Shown: positions 25,735 to 34,964 of the stretch, piece by piece
How positions within the stretch are numbered: position 1 is the stretch's first letter
Layout: every line of letters starts with the position of its first letter
NCBI GenBank assembly: GCA_965218875.1
Contig: OZ244707.1
Coordinates: forward strand, 1,860,001-1,924,000
Length of the DNA stretch: 64,000 bases
From: CBDCMJ01 sp965218875
Lineage (GTDB): Bacteria; Chloroflexota; Dehalococcoidia; Lucifugimonadales; UBA3495
Reading direction: 5' to 3'
Notes under the pieces: model-generated
Databases searched by the model: none
Seen by the model: the letters and a program-made list of their open reading frames with translations, nothing else
What the model was told of the DNA's origin: nothing
Translations under genes and position numbers: made by a program

Positions 25735-26802
25735 TCAGTCATCATTGCTTCCTCGCCAGGGCAGCCGCTTACGGAGTTCTGTAGCTGCTTCTGTTGCTGG
25801 TTCGGGGTGGCTATTCAAGTCGACGTAGGCCTGCACGGGATGGACGCAGCGTATACCGTCAACAAGCTCCGCTCCGTGGAATACGCCCTCGTCGTTGGGC
25901 ACCACCAGCCAGGTGTTGGCTCCGCTGGCTTCCTCTTGAAACCCCAGGTCCCTCTTCAGCCCCGGCGACGGGAGACTCGAAATGTACACGACAGAGAGGT
26001 GGAATGGGACGTGGCGTGTCCACAGCCATGCGGCAGGGAGGGCAGTGGCCGCATACGGCTCCCCCGTCCTGGACAAAGCTTCCGCGAGGGAGCGGGTTAG
26101 GGCTTCGCCTCCACTAGTCGGAATGTGGCCTTTGACGACGTGATGCCGGTCAAACCGGTAGTCCTCTCGCCAGGCGTCGAGCAACGCGCCGGCGTTGACG
26201 ACGCTGATACCGTCTTCTGCCCGTTCAACGAGACCGGTTTCCAAGAGTTTACTCACTATGCGGCTAGTGTGACCCTCGTCCAAACCGGTGCCGGACGCTA
26301 GATCTCGTTGCTTTACCGTCTTGGAAGGTTCCATGAGCAGACGTCGTGTTATCCGAGAACCCCTTGGTCCGAACGCGCTCTCCGGCCGCCCTCGTCGAGG
26401 GAAACGGTTGGCGTTGCCAAGGATTTGACAAAATATTTGGGGGGTGACGATTCGGAGATTGCCCGACAAATCCATCCAGGCTATCTGGGCTAGCTCACAC
26501 TGCTTCTGCGCCGCTTGTCCCATGTAGGGGACTACCAGGAGTGGAATTACCTCTTGGTCGAAAGTTCTTCTGCTCTCGTTCCCTAATCGGTAAATTGCTC
26601 CTCCGAGATGGCCTAAGGAGCCTAATCTGCTCCAAATTAGGCCGAAGGGTTGCCCTCGAATGGTACAAACGTCGTCCCATAGATGCTTCCTGAAAGAGGA
26701 GGAGTCACCTCCGGCCTCCTGAGTGACCTCGGGATCGCCAAAGACTTCAGACAGGCGCTCCCGCGCCATCATTATGGCGATCTGTTCATTGGGCATCCTC
26801 AT
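25735..26802 (-). CDS. Winged-helix protein, AbiEi-like antitoxin/regulator
   Basis: About 355 residues from the ATG at 26802 (an upstream TTG would add 18). The middle has VPYMGQAAQKQCELAQIAW, MDLSGNLRIVTPQIF and FGPRGSRITRRLLMEPSK, followed by a winged helix TVKQRDLASGTGLDEGHTSRI. This layout is what I recall for AbiEi-type antitoxins of type IV toxin-antitoxin systems, which repress their operon and oppose an AbiEii nucleotidyltransferase. No toxin gene is adjacent: it is followed on its strand by the 241-residue hypothetical gene, and IS21 copy A lies upstream. It may be an orphan or a regulator. Confidence 0.55.
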   Translation of the reverse strand: MRMPNEQIAIMMARERLSEVFGDPEVTQEAGGDSSSFRKHLWDDVCTIRGQPFGLIWSRLGSLGHLGGAIYRLGNESRRTFDQEVIPLLVVPYMGQAAQKQCELAQIAWMDLSGNLRIVTPQIFCQILGNANRFPRRGRPESAFGPRGSRITRRLLMEPSKTVKQRDLASGTGLDEGHTSRIVSKLLETGLVERAEDGISVVNAGALLDAWREDYRFDRHHVVKGHIPTSGGEALTRSLAEALSRTGEPYAATALPAAWLWTRHVPFHLSVVYISSLPSPGLKRDLGFQEEASGANTWLVVPNDEGVFHGAELVDGIRCVHPVQAYVDLNSHPEPATEAATELRKRLPWRGSNDD

Positions 26803-27020
26803 CGCAAATATTTTATCACTGATTGGCGGAGGTGCACAAGGGCCACTATAATACAAGGCCGCCAGACATTGGTATCTGTCAAGGGCGGGGGGAAGTTGGG
26901 CCGCTGGGGCGGAGTAAAACTGTACCAGTCGGCGTAAATGGCCAGCAAAAATGTCCGCACTAATTGTTCAGGGGAAATGTCCCCGTCGGCAGTGAAAGGG
27001 GGGATCCGTTGTGGTACGAG

Positions 27021-27803
27021 CTAGAAGTCGTCTGAGGGGCCTGGAGACTGGGAAGCAGCGCTCTCCCGGCTGTGCCGGAGGCGGTAGCTGTCGCCGTTCA
27101 TCTCCAGGATGTGCACGTGGTGGGTGAGGCGGTCCAGCAGCGCTCCGGTGAGACGTTCCGACCCGAACACCTCGGTCCACTCATCAAAGGGCAGGTTGGT
27201 GGTGACCAGGATGGAGCCCCGCTCGTAGCGCTGGCTGAACACCTCGAAGAGGAGTTCCGCGCCGGTGGGGGACAGGGGGACGAAGCCCAGCTCATCAACG
27301 ATCAACAGGCCGAGGCGGGACAGCTGCCGCTGCAGGTTGAGCAGCCGCCTCTCGTCCCGGGCCTCCATCAACTCGTGGACCAGGGCGGCGGCGGCGGTGA
27401 AGCCCACGGACATCCCGCGCTGGCAAGCGGCCAGGCCCAGCCCCAGGGCGAGGTGGGTCTTGCCGGTGCCGCTGTTGCCAATGGCGATGACGTTCTCCCG
27501 GCGCTGGATATATTCGCAGCGGGCCAACTCCGTCACCAGGGCCTTGTTCACCGAGGGGATGGCGGTGAAGTCGAAGGTGTCCAAGCTCTTGACCGCGGGG
27601 AAGCGGGCGGCACGGACCCGGCGCTCCACCATGCGCCGGTGGCGGTCGATGAGCTCCAGTTCCGCCAGCCGCAACAGATAGGTTGGGTGGTCCACACCCT
27701 CCCCGGCGCACTGGGCGGCCATCTTGCCGTACTCCCTGAGGAAGCTGGGCAGCCTCAGTTCCTTCAGGTGGTGTTCCAGCAGTAGCGTCGGCCTGTCGTT
27801 CAT
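27021..27803 (-). CDS. istB: IS21 helper ATPase IstB, copy A
   Basis: A 260-residue AAA+ ATPase that assists the IstA transposase in target choice. N-terminal LLEHHLKELRLPSFLREYG, Walker A GNSGTGKTHLALGLG, Walker B LLIVDELGFVPLS and SILVTTNLPFDEWTEVFG are intact. The start ATG overlaps the istA stop by four bases. It is about 85-90 percent identical by eye to copy B at 38088-38870 and appears undamaged. Confidence 0.92.
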   Translation of the reverse strand: MNDRPTLLLEHHLKELRLPSFLREYGKMAAQCAGEGVDHPTYLLRLAELELIDRHRRMVERRVRAARFPAVKSLDTFDFTAIPSVNKALVTELARCEYIQRRENVIAIGNSGTGKTHLALGLGLAACQRGMSVGFTAAAALVHELMEARDERRLLNLQRQLSRLGLLIVDELGFVPLSPTGAELLFEVFSQRYERGSILVTTNLPFDEWTEVFGSERLTGALLDRLTHHVHILEMNGDSYRLRHSRESAASQSPGPSDDF

Positions 27804-29315
27804 GCCGCTCTCCCCGACAGCAAGGGCATGTAATCCCTGGCCGATGTGGTGTTCACCCTCACCCGGGGCAGGTAGGGATAGAGCTCCAGGTCGAGCCGGG
27901 GCGGCCGTCCCTCCAGCCGGCAGAGCACCAGATGCTTCACCGCGTCGAAGCTCAACGCCCCCAGCCGGAGGGCATCCCGCGCCGCCGATTGCACCTCTTC
28001 CAGGCTGAAGTTCTCCAGCAGTCTGAGCACCTGGACGAACTCCCGCTTGCCCCTTCGTCCCATCCGGGACTCCAGCAGCCGGCGCAGGGTGGCGAACTCC
28101 TCGGGCAGGTCCCAGCCCTGCAGGGGAGCGGCCTGGTCCAGGGCCGCCGTCTTCTGCTCCAGCAAGGGCAGGTAGTGGATGGGGTCGTAGACGAAGTCGT
28201 CCCGCTGGTAGGAGCGGTGGTGTTTGGCAATGACCTCCGAGCCGCAGCTGATGACCACCCGGTCCACGTAGCCCCGCACCATGACGTCGCGGTGCCCGTA
28301 GGCCACCGGCGCCGGGTAGTCGTTGGTCCTGTACCTCACCAGCGACAGCGAACTCACCCGGCCCGCCTGCTTCTCGCAGGCGTCATAGGGTGCGGGCGGC
28401 AGCGGCCGCAGGGCCTCCAGGTCCCGCTCCATCCGCTGCCCGATGCTCTCGGTATGTCCCCGGAGCCTGGCGTCCATACGCGCCAGGCAGCGCCGCTCCA
28501 GGTGGACGTTCAGCGCATCAAAGCTGTCGAAGGACGGGATGGGCGCCAGGAAATTCCGCCGCATATAGCCGACCAGGCCCTCCACCTTCCCCTTGTCGTT
28601 GCCCTTGCCGGGACGGCCGAACCGGTCATCGAACAGGTAGTGGGACTGAAGCTCGGTGAAGGCCCGGGTGCGTTTCCTCCGGCCGTCTCCCAGGATCCTG
28701 GCCACTGCCAGCTTGGTGTTGTCGTACAGAATGCTCCGGGGCACCCCGCCCAGGAAGGCGATGGCCGACACATGGCCGTCCAGGAAGGCCTCGGTGGTCT
28801 CCCCAGGGTAAGCCTTGATGAAGCAGCCGTCGCTGTGGGGCAGGTCCAGGACGAAGCAGTGGGCCTTCTGTTCCACTCCGCCGATAATCACCAGGGCCTC
28901 GCCGAAGTCGCACTGGGCGTGGCCCGGGGGATGGGACAGAGGGACGAACATCTCCTGGGACCGGCGGCGATGCTCCCTTACGTGGTCCTTGACTATGGTG
29001 TACTGGCCGCCGAACCCATACTCGTCCCTGAGCCTCTCGAAGATGCGCTTCGCCGTGTGGCGCTGCTTCCGGGGAACGCTCAGATCCGACTCCAGGATCC
29101 GGTCGATGACGCCGGTGTAGGGCTCTTCCTGAGCTTGGCGAAGGATCAGGCCTCTTGGGCGGAGACTGCCGCAGGTACCCCGGCGGGACTGAAAACACCA
29201 GCATCTTGCGCACCGTGTCCCGGTGCAACCCGAACGTCCGCGCCGCCTCCCGGATGCTCATCCCCTCTACCATCACCGCCCTGCGGACCCGAAGATATAT
29301 GTCCACCTTGTACAT
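27800..29315 (-). pseudogene. istA: IS21 transposase IstA, copy A, frameshifted
   Basis: Starts MYKVDIYLRVRRAVMVEGMS with the helix-turn-helix RTFGLHRDTVRKM. After QSPPKRP the frame shifts, because sequence with CCTTCGCCAAGCTCAGGA gives a net 16-base excess over copy B. The correct frame resumes and is open from about 29,100 down to 27,800, holding the DDE core (GHAQCDFGEALVIIGG, GVPRSILYDNTKLAVA, PGKGNDKGKVEGLVGY). As it stands no full-length transposase can be made without frameshifting. Confidence 0.85.
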
Positions 29316-29488
29316 CCATCACACCATCCATGGGTTCGGATACAACCCTATGAATGATGGCGGGCGGTGCAGTATTCAACCGCCGAATTGTCGATGTCTG
29401 AGGTGGACCCAGAAAACTGGACAGGCGGATAAGTGAGAGTTCCGCTCCTAAACTGAAGACAGCGGCAGCTGTTTGCAAGGAGTGGGAG

Positions 29489-29773
29489 ATGTTGAAAGGA
29501 CGGAGGAAGCACAGCCCGGCGTTGAAGGCCAAGGTGGCGTTGGAGGCGGTGAAGGGAGACGAGACGGTGGCCCAACTGGCCGCCCGGCACGAAGTCCACC
29601 CGGGCCAGATTCAAGCTTGGAAGAAAGCCCTCATAGAAGGGGCCGGCGGCGTCTTCGGCAACGGTAAGGAACAGAAGGCCAAGAACGACGCCACCCTGGT
29701 CGCCCGGCTGTACCAGGAGATCGGGCAACTGAAGGTGGAGCGGGATTTCTTGGCGGAGAGGTCCGGTCCATGA
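29489..29773 (+). CDS. IS3 family OrfA (helix-turn-helix protein)
   Basis: A 94-residue protein with a transposase_8-type helix-turn-helix (RRKHSPALKAKVALEAVKGD, TVAQLAARHEVHPGQIQAWK) and a leucine-rich end (LYQEIGQLKVERDFLAERSG) that normally dimerises and overlaps OrfB. Its stop overlaps the orfB start by four bases. Confidence 0.88.
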   Translation: MLKGRRKHSPALKAKVALEAVKGDETVAQLAARHEVHPGQIQAWKKALIEGAGGVFGNGKEQKAKNDATLVARLYQEIGQLKVERDFLAERSGP

Positions 29774-30712
29774 GTCCAGGCCGGCGGCGGGAGATGGTAG
29801 ACCGGGGGCATCCGTCCCTGCCGATAGTGCGTCGATGCGCATTGCTGGGGGTGAGTCGTTCCAGCATCTACTATCGTCCCAAGGCGGTCTCTGAAGATGA
29901 CCTGTCCCTGATGAGGGAGATGGACCGGCAGTACTTGGAGACCCCCTTCTACGGGTCGAGGCGGATGAAGGCGTGGCTGGAGAGACGTGGGGTACGGTGA
30001 GCCGGAAGCGGGTGCAGCGGCTGATGCGGGTCATGGGGCTAAGGGCCCTCTACCGGAAGCCTGGCACCAGCAGGCCGACGCCGGGGGCCAAAGTCTATCC
30101 GTACCTGTTGAGGGACGTCAAGATCACCCGGCCCAACCAGGTGTGGGCCGCCGACATCACCTACCTGCCCATGGCCCGGGGATTCCTCTACCTGGTGGCA
30201 GTCAAGGACTGGCACAACTGGTACGTGGTGGCGTGGCGCCTGTTGGGCACCCTGGAGGCTGGCTTTTGCGCCGAGGCCCTAACGAGGCGCTGGAGAGGGG
30301 AAGGCCGGAGGTGTTCAACACCGACCAAGGCAGCCAGTTCACCAGCCGGGAGTTCACCCAGGTCCTCCAGGACCGCGGAGTGAAGATCAGCATGGACCGG
30401 AAGGGCCGGTACGCCGACAACATCTTCGTCGAGCGGTTGTGGCGGACGGTGAAGTACGAGGAGGTCTACCTGAAAGCCTACGTCAACGCCCCAGAGGCCC
30501 GACGGGAACTGGGGGCCTACTTACGGTTGTACAATAACCTGAGACCCCACCAAGCCCTGGGCTACCGGACCCCGGCCGAGGTGTTCTCTGAGGAGCAGGC
30601 TCCCCAAAATGAAGAGTCAACAGTTGGGAGGTGGTTGCCGGAAGCAGACGTGGTATCTTATGCCGGAGCAGCGGGACCCTCACTTAACTCCGCCTTAATT
30701 CTGTCCAACTGA
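29770..30712 (+). pseudogene. IS3 family OrfB (DDE transposase), two frameshifts
   Basis: The transposase is spread over three frames. Part 1 ends at 30000 after GSRRMKAWLERRGVR. Part 2 holds KRVQRLMRVMGLRALYRK and VWAADITYLPMARGFLYLV (first aspartate). Part 3, from about 30,275, holds EVFNTDQGSQFTS (second aspartate) and the glutamate region ADNIFVERLWRTVKYEEVYL, ending at 30712. Both breaks look like single-base indels, so the element is unlikely to move by itself. Confidence 0.85.
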
Positions 30713-30739
30713 CCGGGTCCACCTCAGGGAGTAACTTCA

Positions 30740-31885
30740 ATGAAAAATCCAGACGAAATGGCGGCAGTAACCACGGAACCATTTTCTACAGCGGTGTCAC
30801 AGTTCCACGATCTGGTCAGTGGCTGCGATGGTATGGCGTTCCTAATTGGGGCCGGTTGCAGTCGGTGTGCGGGGCTCCCTCTCACTAAAGAGCTGACGGA
30901 CAAGGTTCTGGGTGACGTCGAGGTCGACTGTCTTAGCAAAACCATTCTCGCTTCGGTGAGAGATATATTCTCCGAAGCTGCTGACGCTCATATAGAAGAC
31001 TACCTTAGTGAAATAGTCGATCTACTTGCCATCACAGACCGTAGGGCGGAACGGGGAGTCAACAACAACGCCGTTGCCGTGAGGGATGCTCAATACACTT
31101 CAGCAGAATTGAGAAAAGCAAGTAACCAGATCAAGCGAGCAATTGCGCGTGCTATACAAGTGCAAGTAACCATATCTACGCACCAGGACTTCGTGACCTC
31201 CGTGCATCGACCTGTGCGAGTAGGTAGACCAACACCTACACAACCCGTGGACTATCTTGTGCTTAACTATGATACCATCATCGAAGATGCACTAGCTCTG
31301 GGGAATATTCCGTATGCTGATGGCCTCTATGGAGGAGCAACTGGCTGGTGGGATCCCCATACCTTCGAAGCGACAGGACTGTCTGCCCGTGTCATCAAGC
31401 TTCACGGATCGATTGACTGGTGTCAATTCCCAGATGAGCAATCGCCGCGGAGGATTAGACCGAGCATCGCGATACCAGGCGAAGTTGATCTGCCAGTGCT
31501 CATTTGGCCCTCCTCGACCAAGTACCAAGAGGCACAATTGAACCCATTTGCCCAACTTCTAGACCGGGCAAGAAGAGCCATCAGGCCGACTCCCGGAGCA
31601 CAACACTTGCTTGTCGTATGTGGATACTCGTTTGGGGATAGCCATATCAACTTGGAAATAGACAACGCCCTTAAAGAATCTGAAGGCAAACTAACAATTG
31701 CTGCTTTCACAGATAATGACAAACCAACTGGACTGTTGAAAGATTGGCATGACAATGAAGCGGTTCGAGAACAAGTGCTGATCTTTGCAAAGCGGGGCTT
31801 CTTCCACGGCGGTCACGACGACATTTCCCTCAAAGACCTCCCCTGGTGGAAGTTCGAGAGCCTTACAAAAATATTCAAAGGATAA
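30740..31885 (+). CDS. SIR2-like domain protein (SIR2-HerA defence module)
   Basis: A 381-residue protein with a SIR2-type Rossmann fold likely to bind and hydrolyse NAD+. Visible motifs: AFLIGAGCSRCAGLPLTKEL (GAG near residue 37), LNYDTIIEDAL (Asn176-Tyr-Asp178), KLHGSIDW (His near 221) and VVCGYSFGDSHINLEI. GGGAGT lies eight bases before the ATG. The next gene, a HerA ATPase, starts two bases after the stop. SIR2-HerA pairs form large complexes that degrade NAD+ on phage infection. The gene is clearly less GC-rich than the chromosome, a sign of transfer. An IS3 end sits 13 bases upstream, so the promoter may come from the IS. Confidence 0.85.
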   Translation: MKNPDEMAAVTTEPFSTAVSQFHDLVSGCDGMAFLIGAGCSRCAGLPLTKELTDKVLGDVEVDCLSKTILASVRDIFSEAADAHIEDYLSEIVDLLAITDRRAERGVNNNAVAVRDAQYTSAELRKASNQIKRAIARAIQVQVTISTHQDFVTSVHRPVRVGRPTPTQPVDYLVLNYDTIIEDALALGNIPYADGLYGGATGWWDPHTFEATGLSARVIKLHGSIDWCQFPDEQSPRRIRPSIAIPGEVDLPVLIWPSSTKYQEAQLNPFAQLLDRARRAIRPTPGAQHLLVVCGYSFGDSHINLEIDNALKESEGKLTIAAFTDNDKPTGLLKDWHDNEAVREQVLIFAKRGFFHGGHDDISLKDLPWWKFESLTKIFKG

Positions 31886-31887
31886 GT

Positions 31888-33588
31888 ATGAACTCCGACA
31901 AACGTCACCCTGACGAGCCAATTGAAAACTTGGCTATTGGCAAGATCGTCGAGGTCGATGGGACACATATTGTTGCCGAGTTGGATGCGGGCCTTACTGA
32001 GTTGTCTCGAATTTACGGAGGCGAAGTCTATCCAATCGGCCAGTTCGGCTCGATCGTCAGAGTGCATTTTGGGCGGCGCATCATATATGCGTACGTAGGA
32101 CGTCTCCGTATGAAAGCAGACTATGAAGCCGCGCGGGGGATATCGATACCAACAGCAAAAGATGAGAGAGTTGTTGAGGCTGACCTTTTTGGAGAGGGCG
32201 AGTGGAAGTTCGATTCGGCAGATGGGGAAGCCGTACTGAAGTTTGACCGCGGTGTAGCAAACTATCCATTACCGCAACAAACACTGTATCTTACTCCGAA
32301 GTCTGAGCTCAGATTCATATACGGTCACACGGAGAGCGCCGCCATTCGACTTGGCGAACATGTAGGGTCAGGAGGAGCCCCCTGTCTGGCTGACCTTAAC
32401 GAATTGCTAGGGAAGCACACTGCAGTCCTTGGTTCGACTGGTGCCGGGAAGTCTGCCGCCGTCGCCGCGATGCTGCATAGCATCTTAGAAAGGGGTGCAG
32501 AAGTAGAATACAAAACTTGGCACCCCCGCATCGTTATTCTTGACCCCCACAACGAATACCGCTCGGCGTTTCCTTCCAGTAGGATCCTCTCTACGGAGGA
32601 TGGAACTCTCCAACTCCCATATTGGCTACTAAATTTCCAAGAGACGGTGGCCTTGCTGATTGGGAAGACCGAGTTCGTCGCTACATCGCAGGCGAATATT
32701 GTCAAGCGAGCGCTCGCCTTCGGACGCAAAGAAGGGGCCTCTATTCTGAGGCTGGATGAGGACGCGATCACAATTGATTCGCCTGTCCCATATAGCCTTG
32801 ATACTTTTCGCAACAATATTGAATCGGACAAACCACCTCAGGCGAGTAGACAGGAATCCCACGACTCTATTCTCCAAAAGCTCGATTCTTTGCGGACCGA
32901 CGCTCGGATGAATTTCTTGATGTCAGACTGGGAACAAGCCGAAGGTGACCCATTTGACAGCATAATCGGCCAACTCATCGGAAAGGATTCTCCTCTCAGG
33001 GTAGTTGATTTAGCCGGGGTCCCTAATGAGGTGGCTGGAGTGGCAAGTGCCGTAATAGCTAGAACGTTGTTCAACCTAAAAATTTGGCAGACCGAAGAGG
33101 AGCGGAAGATTGACCCTGTACTTCTCATTTGCGAAGAGGCCCACAGATACGTTCCTAACAGTGGCGAAGCTCAATATGAGGCAGCGCAGGAATCTATACG
33201 CCGGATTGCCAAGGAGGGACGCAAGTATGGCGTAGGGTTGTTTCTTGTTTCTCAGCGTCCAAGCGAAGTTGAATCTACGGTCCTCTCCCAGTGTAATTCG
33301 TGGGTAGTCCTCAGAATCACCAACGAGGCCGACAGAAATCATGTCCGAGGGGTACTTCCAGACTCCCTGGAGGGATTGACCAAGATGTTATCTGGATTGC
33401 GGCGACAAGAAGCGATATTTGCGGGGCAGGCAGCAACATTACCCTCAAGGATAATGATCCGGAATCTCCGCGAAGATCAACTGCCAGCGTCTCACGACAT
33501 AGATTTCGATGAGGGTTGGCAAAATGAGGCGATGACGGACGTGCAACTTGCCGAAGTTGCCAAGCGCTGGCGCTATCAGAAGCGCTAA
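31888..33588 (+). CDS. HerA-like hexameric ATPase (SIR2-HerA defence module)
   Basis: A 566-residue DUF87/HerA ATPase. The start ATG 31888 is chosen because it follows the SIR2 stop by two bases; an upstream in-frame ATG would overlap the SIR2 gene. An N-terminal HAS-barrel (IGKIVEVDGTHIVAELDAG) is followed by Walker A GSTGAGKS (182-189), Walker B LLICEEAH (412-419) and the C-terminal SQRPSEVESTVLSQCNSW and arginine-finger-like region NEADRNHVRGVLPDS. HerA forms a ring that organises SIR2 subunits. The stop codon is immediately followed by the end of the next IS. Confidence 0.87.
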   Translation: MNSDKRHPDEPIENLAIGKIVEVDGTHIVAELDAGLTELSRIYGGEVYPIGQFGSIVRVHFGRRIIYAYVGRLRMKADYEAARGISIPTAKDERVVEADLFGEGEWKFDSADGEAVLKFDRGVANYPLPQQTLYLTPKSELRFIYGHTESAAIRLGEHVGSGGAPCLADLNELLGKHTAVLGSTGAGKSAAVAAMLHSILERGAEVEYKTWHPRIVILDPHNEYRSAFPSSRILSTEDGTLQLPYWLLNFQETVALLIGKTEFVATSQANIVKRALAFGRKEGASILRLDEDAITIDSPVPYSLDTFRNNIESDKPPQASRQESHDSILQKLDSLRTDARMNFLMSDWEQAEGDPFDSIIGQLIGKDSPLRVVDLAGVPNEVAGVASAVIARTLFNLKIWQTEEERKIDPVLLICEEAHRYVPNSGEAQYEAAQESIRRIAKEGRKYGVGLFLVSQRPSEVESTVLSQCNSWVVLRITNEADRNHVRGVLPDSLEGLTKMLSGLRRQEAIFAGQAATLPSRIMIRNLREDQLPASHDIDFDEGWQNEAMTDVQLAEVAKRWRYQKR

Positions 33589-34964
33589 CAGGCTGCTGAA
33601 AAACCCGGTGTGGGCCGACAGCGGAGAGAGAACGGGTTAAAATAGGACCACCCTGGACGCAACCCTGGACGGAGGTTGAGCCGATGCGCGGGAGACAAGA
33701 TGCACAGGTGACTCTGCTGGCCTTCATCGACCTGGAAACGCGAGTGCCGTCGGAGCATCCCCTGCGCATCATCAAGAGGCTGGCGGACCAGGCCCTGAAG
33801 GCGCTATCCCCGGACCTGGACCGGATGTACGCCAACGTGGGCCGCCGTAGATCCCGCCGGAGCGGCTGCTGAAGTCTTCATTACTGATTGCCCTGTACTC
33901 GGTGCGCAGTGAACGGGCATTCTGCGAGCAGTTGGACTACAACCTCCTCTTCCGGTGGTTTCTGGAGATGAACCTCATCGAGCCCAGCTTCGATGCCACC
34001 ACCTTCACCAAGAACCGGGAGCGGCTGCTGAAGCATGGAGTGGGCCAGGGTTTGTTCGACGAAGTGGTGCTGGAAGCGGACCGGCAGGGCCTGCTGTCGG
34101 ATGAGCACTTCACGGTGGACGGAACCCTGATTGAGGCGGCAGCCAGCCTGAAGAGCTTCAAACCCAGGGACGGCGACCCGCCCTGGACAGCCGACGCTGA
34201 CCCCGGCAACCCCTCGGTGGATTTCCATGGGGAACGGCGCAGCAATGCCACCCATCAGAGCACAACGGACCCGGAGGCGCGGTTGCTGCGTAAGGGCAAA
34301 GGCAAGGAAGCCAGGCTGGTCTTCATGGCCCACGCCTTGATGGAAAACCGGCATGGAATGCTGGTGGACTTTCAGACCACCCCGGCGACGGGTACGGCGG
34401 AGCGGGATATTGTGCCGGGGCTGTTGGACCAAGCCCGGGAGCGGGGCTTTCATCCCCGAACGCTGGGCTGGGACAAAGGCTACGACACTCGGGACTGCGT
34501 GGCAGACCTGCGCCGGCGCGGGGTGACGCCTCACGTCGCGCGGAACACCAGGGGGCGGTCCAGCGCCATTGACGGCCGGACCACCCGGCATCCAGGGTAC
34601 GCGGTCAGCCGGCGGATTCGGAAACGGGTTGAGGAGGTCTTTGGGTGGATGAAGACGGTGGGCGGGTTGCGGCGGACCCGGTACCTAGGGTTGGACCGGA
34701 CTGGTCTGGCGGGGCACCTGGTGGCCACGGCCTACAACTTGGTTCGGATGTCCAGGCTGCTGGGGCAAGCGGCGGCAACCCCGGAAGCCCGGATGGCATG
34801 ACCTGACACTGGGCTGCCCATGCCCCGTGCCGCAAGAGGGACGGTCGGCGAAGCCAAATGGGCTAAAAGCCCCTTGTGAACGGCACAATTTCCTCCAACA
34901 GGACCCAGGCTTCAACGACTTGAATCGTCGATTTCCGACCTGGACCCCTTTCTTCAGCAGCCTG
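33589..34964 (+). mobile_element. IS1182/IS5-like element
   Basis: Inverted ends CAGGCTGCTGAA at 33589 and TTCAGCAGCCTG at 34964 bracket one transposase gene. The left tip begins at the base after the herA stop codon and the right tip touches the CTAG of IS701 copy B. No target duplication is apparent. Confidence 0.78.
33684..34801 (+). pseudogene. DUF772/DDE_Tnp_1-type transposase with one frameshift
   Basis: The first frame (33684-33872) reads LLAFIDLETRVPSEHPLRII and DLDRMYANVGR. A one-base loss near 33,845 shifts it, and the other frame goes on with IPPERLLKSSLLIALYSVRS and FRWFLEMNLIEPSFDATTF, HFTVDGTLIEAAASLKSF (aspartate), GWDKGYDTRDCV and RVEEVFGWMKTVGGLRR (glutamate region). Full-length product cannot be made without frameshifting. 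Confidence 0.82.

Larger units (their letters stand above)
26877..29398 (-). mobile_element. IS21-like element, copy A (left end lost to IS3)
   Basis: Contains istA (broken) and istB on the minus strand. The right tip begins TGTCAAGGGCGGGG at 26877 with inner repeats (GGAAGTTGGGCC, TGTACCAG) like those of copy B. At the left the element is cut by the IS3-like element at 29399, which removes roughly the outer 40 bases seen in copy B. Size about 2.5 kb. Confidence 0.75.
29399..30726 (+). mobile_element. IS3-like element (full length, damaged orfB)
   Basis: Ends TGAGGTGGACCCAGAAAACT at 29399 and GACCGGGTCCACCTCA at 30726 form the imperfect inverted repeats; the tips TGAGGTGGACC are perfect. Flanks (left GTC, right GGG) show no target duplication, so the element may have been shuffled after insertion. 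It separates IS21 copy A from the SIR2-HerA genes. Confidence 0.8.

Noticed and set aside
27932..29353. 473-codon open frame on the plus strand opposite istA
   Set aside because: Antisense shadow of the IS21 transposase; the same happens opposite copy B. The minus-strand frame carries all DDE motifs.
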